Source: Allacma fusca (Eukaryota; Arthropoda; Collembola; Symphypleona; Sminthuridae). From it: a stretch of 64,000 nt of DNA. Below the pieces are notes generated by a model. It was not told where the DNA came from, ran no database searches, and worked only from the letters and a program-made list of their open reading frames with translations. Positions 48,890 through 60,499 of this stretch are shown in pieces. The stretch's first letter is position 1. Each line of letters starts with the position of its first letter. The position numbers and the translations under genes are program-made. The stretch covers positions 9,095,001 to 9,159,000 of the forward strand of contig OX359245.1 of NCBI GenBank assembly GCA_947179485.1. Direction: 5' to 3'.

Positions 48890-49296
48890 TTGAATCGTAA
48901 TGCGAAAGGGATTTTCGTTTCAATCTTGAATATTGTCATCGATTTAATTTTCTTACTAAGGACATATTTACATTTATTCGAGCACATACGCTCCAAAGAC
49001 TTTCTGGAATCTTTCCATAACTAAACGCGATTTCAAGGTAGGATATTCTAAGTGGCGTATAAGTATATCATTTATTCTAAATTTATATTATAATTTTCCA
49101 TCATCTCATTCGGCGTTTTCTTTCGTCCATATATTTTTCTTTCAGTATTATAAACATGGAAGAGTCGATTACGTGCAAATAATATAACAACTCACACACA
49201 TTTTTAAAATCGGGCTTTTAAATCGAAATTAACAATAGAAATTTGAAACGTTTGGCGGGAATTCAATCATAGAAATCGTCTACTGTTTGCTGATTT
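48890..49296. repeat. R2 repeat copy interrupted by the GACTAGA element
   Basis: It ends in GAAATCGTCTACTGTTTGC, which continues after the element at 50859. The uninserted paralogue is at 23420-23480. Confidence 0.6.
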
Positions 49297-50858
49297 CATA
49301 GCTGTTCTAGTCTAGTCGGACTAGACTAGAAATGACTAGATTTGACTAGACTTTTGACATTATTTTTCGAACATGATTAGACTAGACTGGACTAGGAAGA
49401 TACGTGAGAATTTAGACTATGAGTAGACTAGACTTGAACTGCTAATAATTCCTTGGAATAGACTTGGACTTGAATGTAAAATATAATTAATTCTATTCAA
49501 GTCCTCCTTTTAAAGCCTTGAGTAAACCCATTTCCCGAATACTAAACCCTGCGACTCCAACACAACGTTCATGTATCTCGCTCAAATCAATCACATGCCA
49601 GGAAAACATACGTCTGTAGTAATTAACGTACAAGGATCGTTTGGGGCACTTTGAGATGCCATTTTCACCATTCTTATTATTTCTAATGTTCGACCGTTTC
49701 GTATCTCATAATTATGCAACAATCAAATTTGCATTGATTGATTCATCTTATCACTAGGATAACCAATAAAACAAAATCTAGTTTTTGTGTTAAAATGAGT
49801 TCCCAAAAACCAGAACGAAAATCTACACATACTTATCTCACTTACAATTAGAGTAAAACCACCGTCAAGAAAAATGCCGAAACTGTGCCCAAAATTGATA
49901 AACCAGCGATAATAATCCAGAACAGGTCACAAATACCTCCCAGAAACACATGACACAACTAGTGATAACAGAAAACGACACGTTATTGCCAGTACATCAA
50001 ACGATCCTCCTTTAATCGACTGAATTAGCCGTTCCATCAAACATTAGCGAATCTTCATCAGGAATGCTTGCTCCTATGGCTTCAAAGAGCAAGCGTGCAG
50101 ATGATGGAAATACTATAAAGAAATTGAAACCTAGTCTTGTAAATGGTAAAAGTGACAACAGCAGTGCTGACGAAGTTTACAATTCAGAAAATCCCTTAGA
50201 AATGTACTAAAAAATAATTGTAAAATTCGGCTATAAAATTGCATGCAGGAGTAAAGATATTTTTACATTTGTTGGACATAAATTCGATTAGAATAATCAA
50301 AATTGAATTGCTGCACTGTGCTTCTTGTGTAACGTGTATAGTAGCAGCGCTGCAGGAGGTTCTTCTAATCTGGTTCGTTATTTTAAGGTAATTAATCTAA
50401 AAAGTAAAATGTATTTGTCCAATGTGAACTAACATGGCCTTAACCTCGTTGTTAAATTTCGGGATTTACCAAAATTTCTTCAAGGAACTGCAAATCACTG
50501 GACATTTGGAACCTAAGAATTGCTGGTAAATAATAAATTAGTGTGTAAAGACCCCCTTGTAACTACTTTTGTGTATTATACATTTGGCATACATTTCCAA
50601 TAGTATTTCACTCAGTTACACCGATCTATAAACATCAGTACGTGAATTTTAAGCAGCCCCTCTAATATCACATATATTGTGGACTAGACTTGAGACTAGA
50701 CTAGACTTGAATAGTGAGTCACGTAAAACTTTGGACTATGAATAGACTTGACTTGAACCGCTAAAAGTGATCTTGAATAGAATAGGACTTGAATAGAGTT
50801 TTCCTTGTTTTATTAAGACTAGACTAGACTGGACTTGGGGAGCTCGGGAACAGCTATG
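49297..50858. mobile_element. hAT-like element, word GACTAGA, with BED relic
   Basis: Ends CATAGCTGTTC and its reverse complement are flanked by a perfect duplication GCTGATTT (49289-49296 and 50859-50866). The paralogous uninserted sequence at 23420-23475 (TATTTGCTAATTTTTAG) confirms the junction. GACTAGA/CTAGTC words fill 49305-49470 and 50685-50835. The interior holds a decayed hAT N-terminal exon on the plus strand. Confidence 0.9.
50076..50387 (+). pseudogene. hAT transposase N-terminal exon with BED finger, decayed
   Basis: From ATG at 50076 one frame gives a lysine- and serine-rich leader (SKSKRADDGNTIKK), then, past in-frame stops (near 50211, 50289 and 50304), FTFVGHKFD and the finger core IAALCFLCNVYSSSAAGGSSN followed by LVRYFK. 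The CxxC pair is intact. The expected histidine of RHLK is tyrosine here. The frame ends at AAG followed by GTAATT, a plausible splice donor, so this looks like exon 1 of a spliced hAT transposase. The BED finger binds DNA near the element ends. Downstream catalytic exons are missing. Confidence 0.6.
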
Positions 50859-50866
50859 GCTGATTT

Positions 50867-51733
50867 TTAGAATACAAATATATTCGATCTTATTCTTGGA
50901 TAAATGTATCGAGAAATTTCAATGTACAATTGAAATATAATATATTAAGTACTAATGGTTTAAGTGGCATCTAAATTCAAAAACTATTGTTTATCCTAAC
51001 TTTTGGTTATCCGCCAAAATCATCTACTCGTCTCTCACCATTAGTCTCTTCTTCCTTACTTTTGTATTTCAATATTAAATTCATAGGTAATTAGATATAA
51101 TCACATTCCGTATAACAGCCCATAAAAAAATTCTAGTCGGGGTTTTATTGAAGCATATTCAAATTTTGATTTTCGGTATTGTGGTAATAACTGTGTTTCA
51201 AGGAATGCCCCGAGAGGAAAGTCACAAGTTTAAATTTGACATTTAAAATACATACACTCGTAATTTTGACGTGCGTCGTAAGTTGACGGAAAATATTGAC
51301 CGATTGCTTTCCAACTTTGAAAACCACAAAGAACATAAACTACTGGTTCAAATAGGAATATTAAAAGTATCTTGCAGGTCCGAAATCAATTTGCATTTCT
51401 GGCGTCGATGTACAATTTACTCGTTATTCGTGAAGCAAATTAAAACAATGTTCGAACGAAATAAGATTCTACTAATTTATTAACTGTTTTTCCTTCCGAA
51501 CTAAAGCGCTATAAATTAAACAATTTTTTTTAAACTTTTAGTTTTTATGTTACAAATACTCCTTCAAATTATCCTTCAAAATAGACGGAGTGTCATGAAG
51601 ACTAGAATATTCGCTGGTTTTGCAATCAGCGATAATTTATTAATTTCGATTCCAATTTTAATATTACAGATGTGACTGCATGGATGCCCTTTGAAATTAA
51701 AGGTGTTCAATGGGCTCAAAAACTTATCATTGA
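50867..51733. repeat. Old repeats R2 and R6
   Basis: 50930-51490 contains R2 landmarks and 51545-51730 is the R6 copy related to 31965-32150. The open frames here are short and without recognisable domains. Confidence 0.5.
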
Positions 51734-51741
51734 TTCAGGAG

Positions 51742-53457
51742 CAGTGCTCGGACTGGGTACAGAAACCGTGTACCCGTACCCATACCCGTACCCGAATATC
51801 GGGTACTACAAAATGCTGTACCTATACCCGTACCCATACCCGAGTACCCGGGTAAATTATTTCAGTACCCGTACCCGTACCTGAAAATACAATGTTAGTA
51901 CCTGTACCCACAATTTACCCGTACCCGTGTTGTACCCAAAACCTGTACCCGTACCCGAGTATCTATTTTGTGTATACCCGGGTATTACTCGGGTACTGGA
52001 AGTTTGGCCTATTTAAAATCCCCGACGACATTAGCCTGCCCAGCTGAAAAATTGTAATTTGTCAATTTTTTGACCTCCATTAAAAGTGTCCGGCATTTTG
52101 GGAATTTTCCCTAGGCGTTAAAGACATCCTATTTGAATTTTTTGAAAAAATTATTTAAGGCATTTTGTGATTTTTTAAATAAACACTGACGAAATTCCAA
52201 TCCTACTACCCCAAAATAATAACTTGCTGAATGAAATGAAATGTGTCCTCGCTAATTGGAATTGGGACGGATTCTTTAATACTAAACTCTCCATAACTTG
52301 CTTTTCAACTTCGAGAACAAGAAACAATTTTTTTCCGGCTAATCGAACTCTGTGTATAGAAAATGTTATACTGAAAAATTGAGTTGATCATAATTTTTCC
52401 AAGTCAAATATTGCGGTTTCAAGTAATAAATGTGGGAGGCAATATTGAATATTCATTTTACATTACAGCTTTATAAAACAAACATTCGTAAACTGTCTCT
52501 CACATTTATGAAGCCCGAGACGGAAATTTTCGAAAAATGCAGGCAAAATAGGACTAAAATGCAACCCCATGGAAGTTTTGAACGCCAAGTTCAGATGTCT
52601 GTCAAGTTCTTTTAACATGAAAATTATCAAGATTAATCAAAGGGACTGAAATATAAATATTGCGTGCAAGGAACGATATTTTTCATTCTAAAATGTTATA
52701 AATATTCACCTCAATAAATACTCAAAGTGTCATAAATACCCAGAATTGAAAATGCTCAAATTGCCTGCATAAAATGCCGTGGCGTTTTCAAATGGGCAAC
52801 CCTGGGTATTTGTACCGTTAAGAAATGGATCTGCTAATAAATGTATATTTATTCCGATCTTATCTCGTAATACGTCTTCAAATAATTGTAATGTTACGCT
52901 CCCAATGAAGCTAATTAAATTGAATCCCAAGAACCTCCCCCTTGAAATTCTTCGTTGATGAGCTTTTTTATTTAAGTCGATAAACAGATGATTTCACTGA
53001 CTCTATTTCTTTATTAGATTCCTTGGATGAATTATAAGAAGCGTTAGATTGCAACTACCACGTAATCATAAATGAGACGAAGCCACTTGGCTCTGTCACT
53101 AACGCAAGTATCTGTATACTACGAAATAAGCAACTCCACGGTTGGTAGGTCTTATTGTTAGCCATAGTAATCCGTCCCATCAGGAATCCTTGAAGTACCC
53201 AAAAATACTCGGGTACAGCACCCACGGGTACAGGTATTTTGCATAGCGATACCCGTACCCATTGGGTACTAGCCGATTGCCACTGAGTGAGTACCCATAC
53301 CCGTACCCGTACCTGTACCCACTTTATTGCCTAAAATCAAGAGTACCCGGGTAGTACCCGCGTACTTGCGAGTACTCAACTTCTGTACCCGGGTAGTACC
53401 CATACCTGTACCCGTACCCATTTACCCGAGTATTACCCGTACCCAGTCCGAGCACTG
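51742..53457. mobile_element. hAT-like element, word TACCCG
   Basis: The 19-bp ends CAGTGCTCGGACTGGGTAC match exactly in inverted orientation. The duplication TTCAGGAG (51734-51741 and 53458-53465) is perfect. TACCCG/TACCCA words fill 51765-52000 and 53190-53445 on the same strand. The right array runs straight into the right end (GTACCCAGTCC), while at the left the word flips direction right after the end. The 1.2-kb interior has no recognised transposase. Confidence 0.92.
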
Positions 53458-53465
53458 TTCAGGAG

Positions 53466-54764
53466 GGGAAGTGGAGGGGTCTGCTAATTCTCACGTACAA
53501 TTTGTTTCATAAAATGTTTTAACGCTCTCGGTAGGAAATTTTATGGGATTTCTGGGGAGGTGTGTTTAAGTTAGTAAATTTACAGTAAGTAGAATTATAG
53601 TTTCTCATGAAAACTTTTGATACAGCAAATAACATTCCTGGGTGCACCAGCCGCAATTTTTGAATGAATTTTACTACAAAAACTGCGTTTGGAAACTATT
53701 TATTTTGAAAGCTCTGGGAAAGAAATTAAAACTGAGGATAAAACCGTCAAATTCAATTGCAAAACATGTTCTGATTATCTTCTTTTAGTCAACCAATAAT
53801 ATCACGCGATTACAAATGACTTATTATATTACATTTTTCTACGGTTCGCTCTATAGCTCTTTCAAAGTGCGTTTCCTTCAGAACCCAAAATCTTTAATAG
53901 GAAATTATTTTCCTTTCATTTCCGAATGTGATTGGACACTTCTCGCATTATTGGGCAATTATTGTAGTTGGTATAACTTTTTGTTATAATGTTTGTTATA
54001 ACAAAATGCACTGAATTGTGGAATTTTCACAAATTATGTTTCTGAGAACGACTGTTCTCTACTTCGTATTTATTGCAATAATACAGCACACTCTTAACCA
54101 CCATTCCACATATCTGCAGTATCAAATTCGTGCCCTGTCGCAATAATATTTCAAGTGGCGTCGAAATTTACCTTAAGTATATCTTAACTTTCAGTTTTCT
54201 GCCTGGATTTTTGATATATTTCGAAGATCAAATTTTTATTTTTGTTTAGGGGTTTCTTAAATTTTTTGCAGTTTATATATTTATTTCATTTTTTTAAGTA
54301 TTTTTGCAGGACAATTTTCTGAATTATCTACAATATTCATTTATAATTATTTATAATATTTACAGTGTGATTTACTGCAGTGTTAGAATCTCTCCATGGT
54401 ATTTTATTCATTGGTATTATTTGTCATTGAATGACAGAAGTCTCAGTTAACACTTCCAACACATGTCAACCAAGGATTTTTATTTTTCTCCGTGTCAAAG
54501 TATCTCTAGGTTGGGTTATTTCAATTTATAAAAAATTGGACGTTCCGTCTATAAATAATTTCCTTAAAAAAATTCACCACTACATACAAAATACTGAAAA
54601 TAAAAAATGAATTAAATTAAACGCTTTCAGTTTCTTTTTAGATTACAAAATCTTGCTGTTCGGCCGGATGTTAATTTGCAGAAATAATAGTTAATACAGT
54701 CCATGCCAAGTGCCACGAAGACCTTCGCCTTCACCATTTTCTCATTTATGTACGGTTGAACTAA
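53466..54764. other. Old non-coding DNA with an R2 copy
   Basis: 53900-54440 carries R2 landmarks (GGAAATTATTTTCCTTTC, GACTGTTCTCTACTTCG). Nothing else was recognised. Confidence 0.4.
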
Positions 54765-54772
54765 CTGGAGTA

Positions 54773-55659
54773 CAGAGCTATGCAAAATACTTGGTCTTGG
54801 ATAACAAAATACAAAATAAAATACCTGAAATAAAATATGGAAAATACAAAATACAAAGTAAAATACCTCAGTTTACGTTGGTAAAATACAAATAAAAATA
54901 CAATACATTGTAGGGAATTTAAAATACTCAAATACAAAATACTGTATTTTAAATACAATACTTTCCTTAAAATACCCACCTATATAATGCTCACTGTTTT
55001 CGGTTTCAAGAACACAAACAGCTTTAAGAAGCAACCTTTCAAAACATAATCAGTTAACTAATCACTTCAACACATTATAATTATATATTGTCTTGTTGTC
55101 TGTTTTTGAAGTAATGTAGAATAATATGAAATTTTTATCTATTAGTAATTAAACGTATTTTTGGAATAATTATTATAAAAAGAAGTTTGTATCTGAAATT
55201 AAATCGAGTCGGTCTTCAGCTTTCGGTTTCATTTTAAATATCGCTGTTGAAGAGACAAAATGGTATGTGTTGTAGAAAACCATTTTGCATCTTCAGTGAC
55301 GATATATAATATCAAGAACCTGAACATGATGTAGTAAAGGGATACATTCTAACATATTATTCCCATGCTAAAATGGAATTTTCGTAGATACTGCACATCA
55401 TGCAAGCTACAACCAATGTCAAAGTCAGAAATTATACAGTTGAAAAGTATTTTGAGCCAAATACTTTATTTGAAATCCATGTCATATGTCACTGAGAGTA
55501 AGTAAATACCAAATACTTTAGTACTTACTGGCTCTTAAAATACTAAGTACAAAATACTTGCCCACTGCTTGCTAACATTGAAATACAAAATGCAAAATAC
55601 TTTGTCGTGTGAAAATACGTATTTTAAAATACTGTATTTGAAAATACTGCATAGCTCTG
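54773..55659. mobile_element. hAT-like element, word AAATACAA
   Basis: Ends CAGAGCTATGCA match in inverted orientation. Flanks are CTGGAGTA (54765-54772) and CTGGAATA (55660-55667), 7 of 8. AAATAC/AAAATACA words fill 54785-54980 and 55500-55645, on the same strand. Open frames inside are products of the array. Confidence 0.87.
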
Positions 55660-55667
55660 CTGGAATA

Positions 55668-57399
55668 TCTCGTTTGAACCGCCTCAGTAATCCCGGCTCT
55701 CAGATCATTATACTAGTTTACGGATTTTCGAAATTTCAGCTGGGAATTTCCGAAAAATTTGTGTTACAAATCTAAAATATATTCAAATTTGCTGAAATAT
55801 ATTTTGTTAAATGCCACGCCACTGGTTAATTAATCTAACTGGATTGAGGGAGGATTTATCGAATCGTCTGTTTAATAGTTTCCGATGACTCGCAATTGAA
55901 CGAAAAACATCAGAAACAACCAAAGCTGAAAGATAAGCACTTTTCTCAAAGAACAGAACCAGGCCTAACCTGATACAAATACTCATTTAATTTTCGGCAA
56001 TACATATTCTATATTACGTCTAATGTAATTATTGGTAAAAAATATTTGTACAATCTCATTTACTGCAGTGCTAAATTCTCCCCATGATTTTCCATTCCAT
56101 AGAATGGCAAAAGTGAAGGTTTGTGGAATTTCATTGAGTGAAAGTAAATCCAGGACATCTTGTCAGATTCCACATCGTCAGTGGCAGGACATAAAGCAAA
56201 TGGAGTGGAAGTAAGTAAAACAAAGTTGCAAATAAATGCTAACCCAGGATTTTCATTTTTTTAAATGTTTTTAAAATTAAAGAATAATCTGTTGGATAAG
56301 CATATATTTAAACAAAAATTATAATGTCATCCTAAAATAAGCTTTGAATACTTGAATACCATATTTTTTACAACTTAACTTCACCTAAACGAACTGTTTA
56401 AATTAAGATATAAAATAACTTTCAAGTTATTTTTTAAAATAGTACTTCTTGGAGTATAAAAATTGGGCTTTTCATGCGAAAAATATAGTAAAACAAATAA
56501 TTTTCTATGAAAGCTCCAAGCTAAAAAAGTACATTGGTAATATTTCCAATTTAGAATACCCGTAATTTTAGGTACTGGATTGCACAGCTTGTCCTCAATT
56601 ATTGATCAGTTACTTTTCAATTCAAATATTTGCGCCCAAATTTTTATTAGCTCAAAATATAAATTGAAACATTTTTGGTCAAACAATAAATAAAATAACG
56701 TAAAATTGCTTTAAAAATTCCCTTAATTCCTGAATAATTAATTGTATTAAATTTTTAATGCAATTATTTTTTCCAAACGTCCCGTACAATTTTAAAATTA
56801 AATTTCATACCCTTAACAGGGGTTTCTAAAACCACAAGTAACATAAATTTCCAGTTAGCAGGGATATTAAAAATATCATTTAGTACTGCAAGTTCTGAAA
56901 TCACATTTTTAAATTGTATCCTTCAAAATTTTCTCCCTTCAAAGTTCCGAATAGCGACAATATTATAATACTGTTTCGCCCATAGAAGCGTGACTTGGCC
57001 ATGACTATGGAAACATTCTGAAGGCTTCCTTCCAATTGGAGACTTATTGCCTGTTATTTAATTTTTGATTTTTAATTGCTAATATATCGCCGTTTTCTTT
57101 GGTACCTCATGAGCCCCTCATTTTTCGGTATTTTAACTCGGGATATCTCAGAATCCTGTTTTCAGAGATCTTTAGGCTAATTGTAAAAAACGACCTACTC
57201 TTCAAGGCACACTCTCCAAGCTGTTTTTAATCGAGATCGAACAAGGGCACATCCTCGTAAGAACTTAGCATTGTCCACGTTTTTTTATGCAACATAAAAT
57301 TATTTGTGATTTTTTTGTCTATATTTTTTTTAGTGTGAACTCGTACAGCAAAAACTCTTGCAGTTTTCTGCTTGAAATGTTTAAATTTCTTTTATCAAC
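55668..57399. other. Old non-coding repeats
   Basis: 56200-56880 is related to 47520-48200 and 63100-63440 (R3 family, its upstream part). No coding signal. Confidence 0.45.
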
Positions 57400-59132
57400 T
57401 CATACTAGAATGGAGGCAGGGATCTTCTTTCATGAGTAGAGACAATTGTCTAACGACAATAATTTCATAATAAATTGCTTAGATTAAAGACTAGCATTAT
57501 TTTCATAGATTGAAATACTTTTATATGTTTAAGCTGCAATTTAACTGTTTTTCTTCGTACTGTATTTGAGCAACTAATTTTTTAAGTGGCATCTAAATTT
57601 AAAAATTATCCTTTATCCTAACTTTTAGTTATTGGTCTACATCATCTACTCATTTCTCACCATTAGTCTTTTCTTCCTTATTTTTTGTATTTCATTATTA
57701 AAATCGTGGGTAATTGGATACGTTCTGTATAAGAGCCCATAAAAAACGTCCAGTCAGGGTTTTATTGAAACACATTCAAATTTGGATTTTATGTACTGTG
57801 GTAAAAAAAATTTGTAATGAATACCTCCCAGAGGAAAGTTAAAAGTTTAAATTTGACATTTATAATACATATGTTAAGAATTTTGGGCACGATCCGTAAG
57901 AAGAGAGAACCTGTTTGGAGAAATTCAACTGCCGGGGCAAACACTTGCAAAAGGACTTAAAACCTTAATGGGCAAATTTTACAAGACATTTTAAAAATAC
58001 AATTCCCAGTAAAGTAATTCTAAATTGTTCCAAAATTACATTGAATTTATGGCGAAATTCCAAATTACAACAGCAATTATTTTCAAATCTCATAGTTGAA
58101 ATTAAAGCAAGATTATCATCATCGGAGCAATGATGACATAAGTAGCCGGAAGAATAATTATGGCGGGTGAAAGTCTTAATTTAAAAACAAGCTTTCTTTA
58201 CTAATTATTCATGTTTCGTTGGTTTTACTTCATACTTAATATGACGTTTAGTGAATTTTGACTAGATTTTAAATTAGATTGTGCTCACCAAAGTGTCCAA
58301 TTAAATATTAAATATCTACTAAATATTTTTGTTGAATACAAATAGAATAATTTCAGTTTTGTTTTCAAAACATTTCTTTTGAATAATAAGGATTGCTAAA
58401 AAAATCCAAATTGTTTTGTACTACAGATCTAGCAGAATTTATCAATTTGTGAATCTGATTGTTGCATTTTAGTATTAAAGCATGTGCAGTGGTTTATTGG
58501 TATAAATTAGGCCTGAAATTCAAATTACGTTTTCCCAGAAAACGGGCTTTCACTAATGTAAGATAAATTTTTCTTACAACTCCCACATCAAATTTGCATT
58601 ACAACAGTATTTGTAATGAGATATGTTTGGATAAGATGCGACTTTCAAGTCAAAATCCAGTTTTACTAACTTCACAACTGGTCTCAAAATGCGCTTTTTT
58701 GTAATTCTGAAGACCAATAACACGAACAAGATGTTTGTGAATTTATTCAACTAAATCGTTGAAACATAATTTATTGAAAGTCATGGCAGAGCAATGTCTG
58801 ACCATGCACTTTACAAGGTATTGTTAGGTTAAGCAATAAAATATTGTTTACTGTACAAGAGTTATTTGTAAGATTGGCTATTGCTCAAACAGGTACTGAA
58901 CAAATCTATTCATGGCGATTCCCTAATAATTCAATTTGCAGTTTACGAAATACTACATTTCTGTCTGAAACAATCTGTCTTAAATTACCCGGTGGATCAA
59001 AGGGAACAGACCCGAGAAATAAATACGTATTGGGAACACTACATACCCCATCAATCACACATCTAACTAGTCTGCCATGATCATTCAAAGTAGCAAACAT
59101 TCTGACGGCAGATTATTTATCATTCCTAATGG
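57400..59132. other. Old repeats, R2 copy, no gene recognised
   Basis: 57400-57860 is an R2 copy. The segment 58900-59100 is open on both strands; neither product (for example the minus-strand frame with LGSVPFDPPGNLRQIVSD) could be assigned to a family. Confidence 0.4.
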
Positions 59133-59140
59133 GTTTCAAC

Positions 59141-60491
59141 TATAGCTCCTTATCGAGTTCGAGTATACCGGCGAGTATCGAGTACGAGTTCGAGTCGAGT
59201 ACGGTCAAATTTTTGTGAATACTCGATACTTGAAATGGGTTTCGAGTACGGGTAACGATTTTTCACATACTTACGAGTACGAGTATCAAACGAGTACGAG
59301 TCCAATAAAAATAATTACTCGTAAGGGTTATCGAGTTCGAGTACCACATGCTCAATATACGAGTAGGCGTACACGTGCACACAAGTGTTGCAAACTTTTG
59401 AATTTCCAGTAAAGAGACGAAGGCGCTAATCAAAGATGTAGGTTTTTTCCCCACTCGCACTCACACTCGCACTCCCATAGAGAAAAAATCCACCACTCCT
59501 ACTCTTGCCCACTCGTAGTCTTACTGAGAATGTAAAACTCCTACTCCTACTCTCAGCGCTAACTACAAATCTCACTACTCCTACTCACCACTCGTGAGTT
59601 ACTCAAAGTTTTCACCGAAATATTTGCAAATATTAAGACAAAAATTGTCCTTATAATTATAAAAGCGAATACTAAGCACAAAATAGATCAATTTAATTTT
59701 ATAGTCAAAATCAATGACAAATGCAAAGACCGACGAAGTTTACAATAATTGACTATATTTATAATAACATCGCCTGGAAGTATGCTCAAGATTTATTTCT
59801 AATCTGTGACATATTTTGTCTTCCAATGCATGGTTTGTACATAAGTCGGCATTCCACACTATTGTTTGTTTAAAATTATGAAATATTTTCCAATAACCGC
59901 CAATCTTTTAGCGTGGCAATGCTAGCTTTATGCTATTAATACAATGGTACGAGAAATAGTGAGTAGCAAAGCATGCTACTCCTACTCCTACTCATTTTCT
60001 ATGCTTCGATTTATACCACTCCAACTCACGAAGTTTTATGCGCCTTCACTCCTACTCTTTACCTTGCTACTCCCCTGTGAGTGTGAGTAGGAGTGTGTTG
60101 AGTGCACTCGTCACTCACGAGTAGCCCCCATGTATGGCGCTAATATGAAATTAAATTAAAATGACTTATTGGATCCAAAGAGAATGTTCATGGCTGGAGA
60201 AAAATCACTGTTCAATTGTGGTCTTGTTATTATTACATACTCGAGTATGAAGACTCGAGTCACGGCACGAGTACGAGTACGGGATTTCGGTATTTACAGT
60301 TCCGTACTCGCGAGTATGAAACAAGTTCGGGTTCTGAACTGGAACTCGGTCGCTTATTTCAAGAATTTTCCTGAGTACTCGTATATGTGGCGAGTACGAG
60401 TACCTTGGATTGGAGTTCATACTCGATGCTTCGATTTCGAGTACGAGTTCGAGTACGGTTCCGCAAGGTAATCACTCAATAAGGAGCTATA
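59141..60491. mobile_element. hAT-like element, word CGAGTA, host of a nested element
   Basis: Ends TATAGCTCCTTATCGAGT and, reversed, TATAGCTCCTTATTGAGT are flanked by a perfect duplication GTTTCAAC (59133-59140 and 60492-60499). CGAGTACGAGT words fill 59155-59345 and 60235-60475 on the same strand. A 706-bp second element is inserted at 59431-60136, so this element is about 640 bp net. A related end is at 21796. Confidence 0.9.
59431..60136. mobile_element. hAT-like element, word CTCCTACTC, nested
   Basis: A perfect 8-bp duplication GCGCTAAT flanks it (59423-59430 and 60137-60144). The ends, CAAAGATGTAGG and, reversed, CATACATGGGGG, match only partly. CTCCTACTC/CCACTCG words fill 59450-59605 and 59970-60120, mainly on one strand. 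It lies wholly inside the CGAGTA element. Confidence 0.7.
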
Positions 60492-60499
60492 GTTTCAAC

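Noticed and set aside
54773-55659. Array regions with long open frames (also at 51742, 59141 and 60169) as genes for repetitive proteins
   Set aside because: The open frames follow from short words without stop codons and lie wholly inside transposon subterminal arrays. Both strands are open and no start context or domain is present.
58844-59100. Overlapping open frames on both strands as a host exon
   Set aside because: No domain recognised and no convincing splice sites. Short double-strand open frames are expected by chance in 64 kb.
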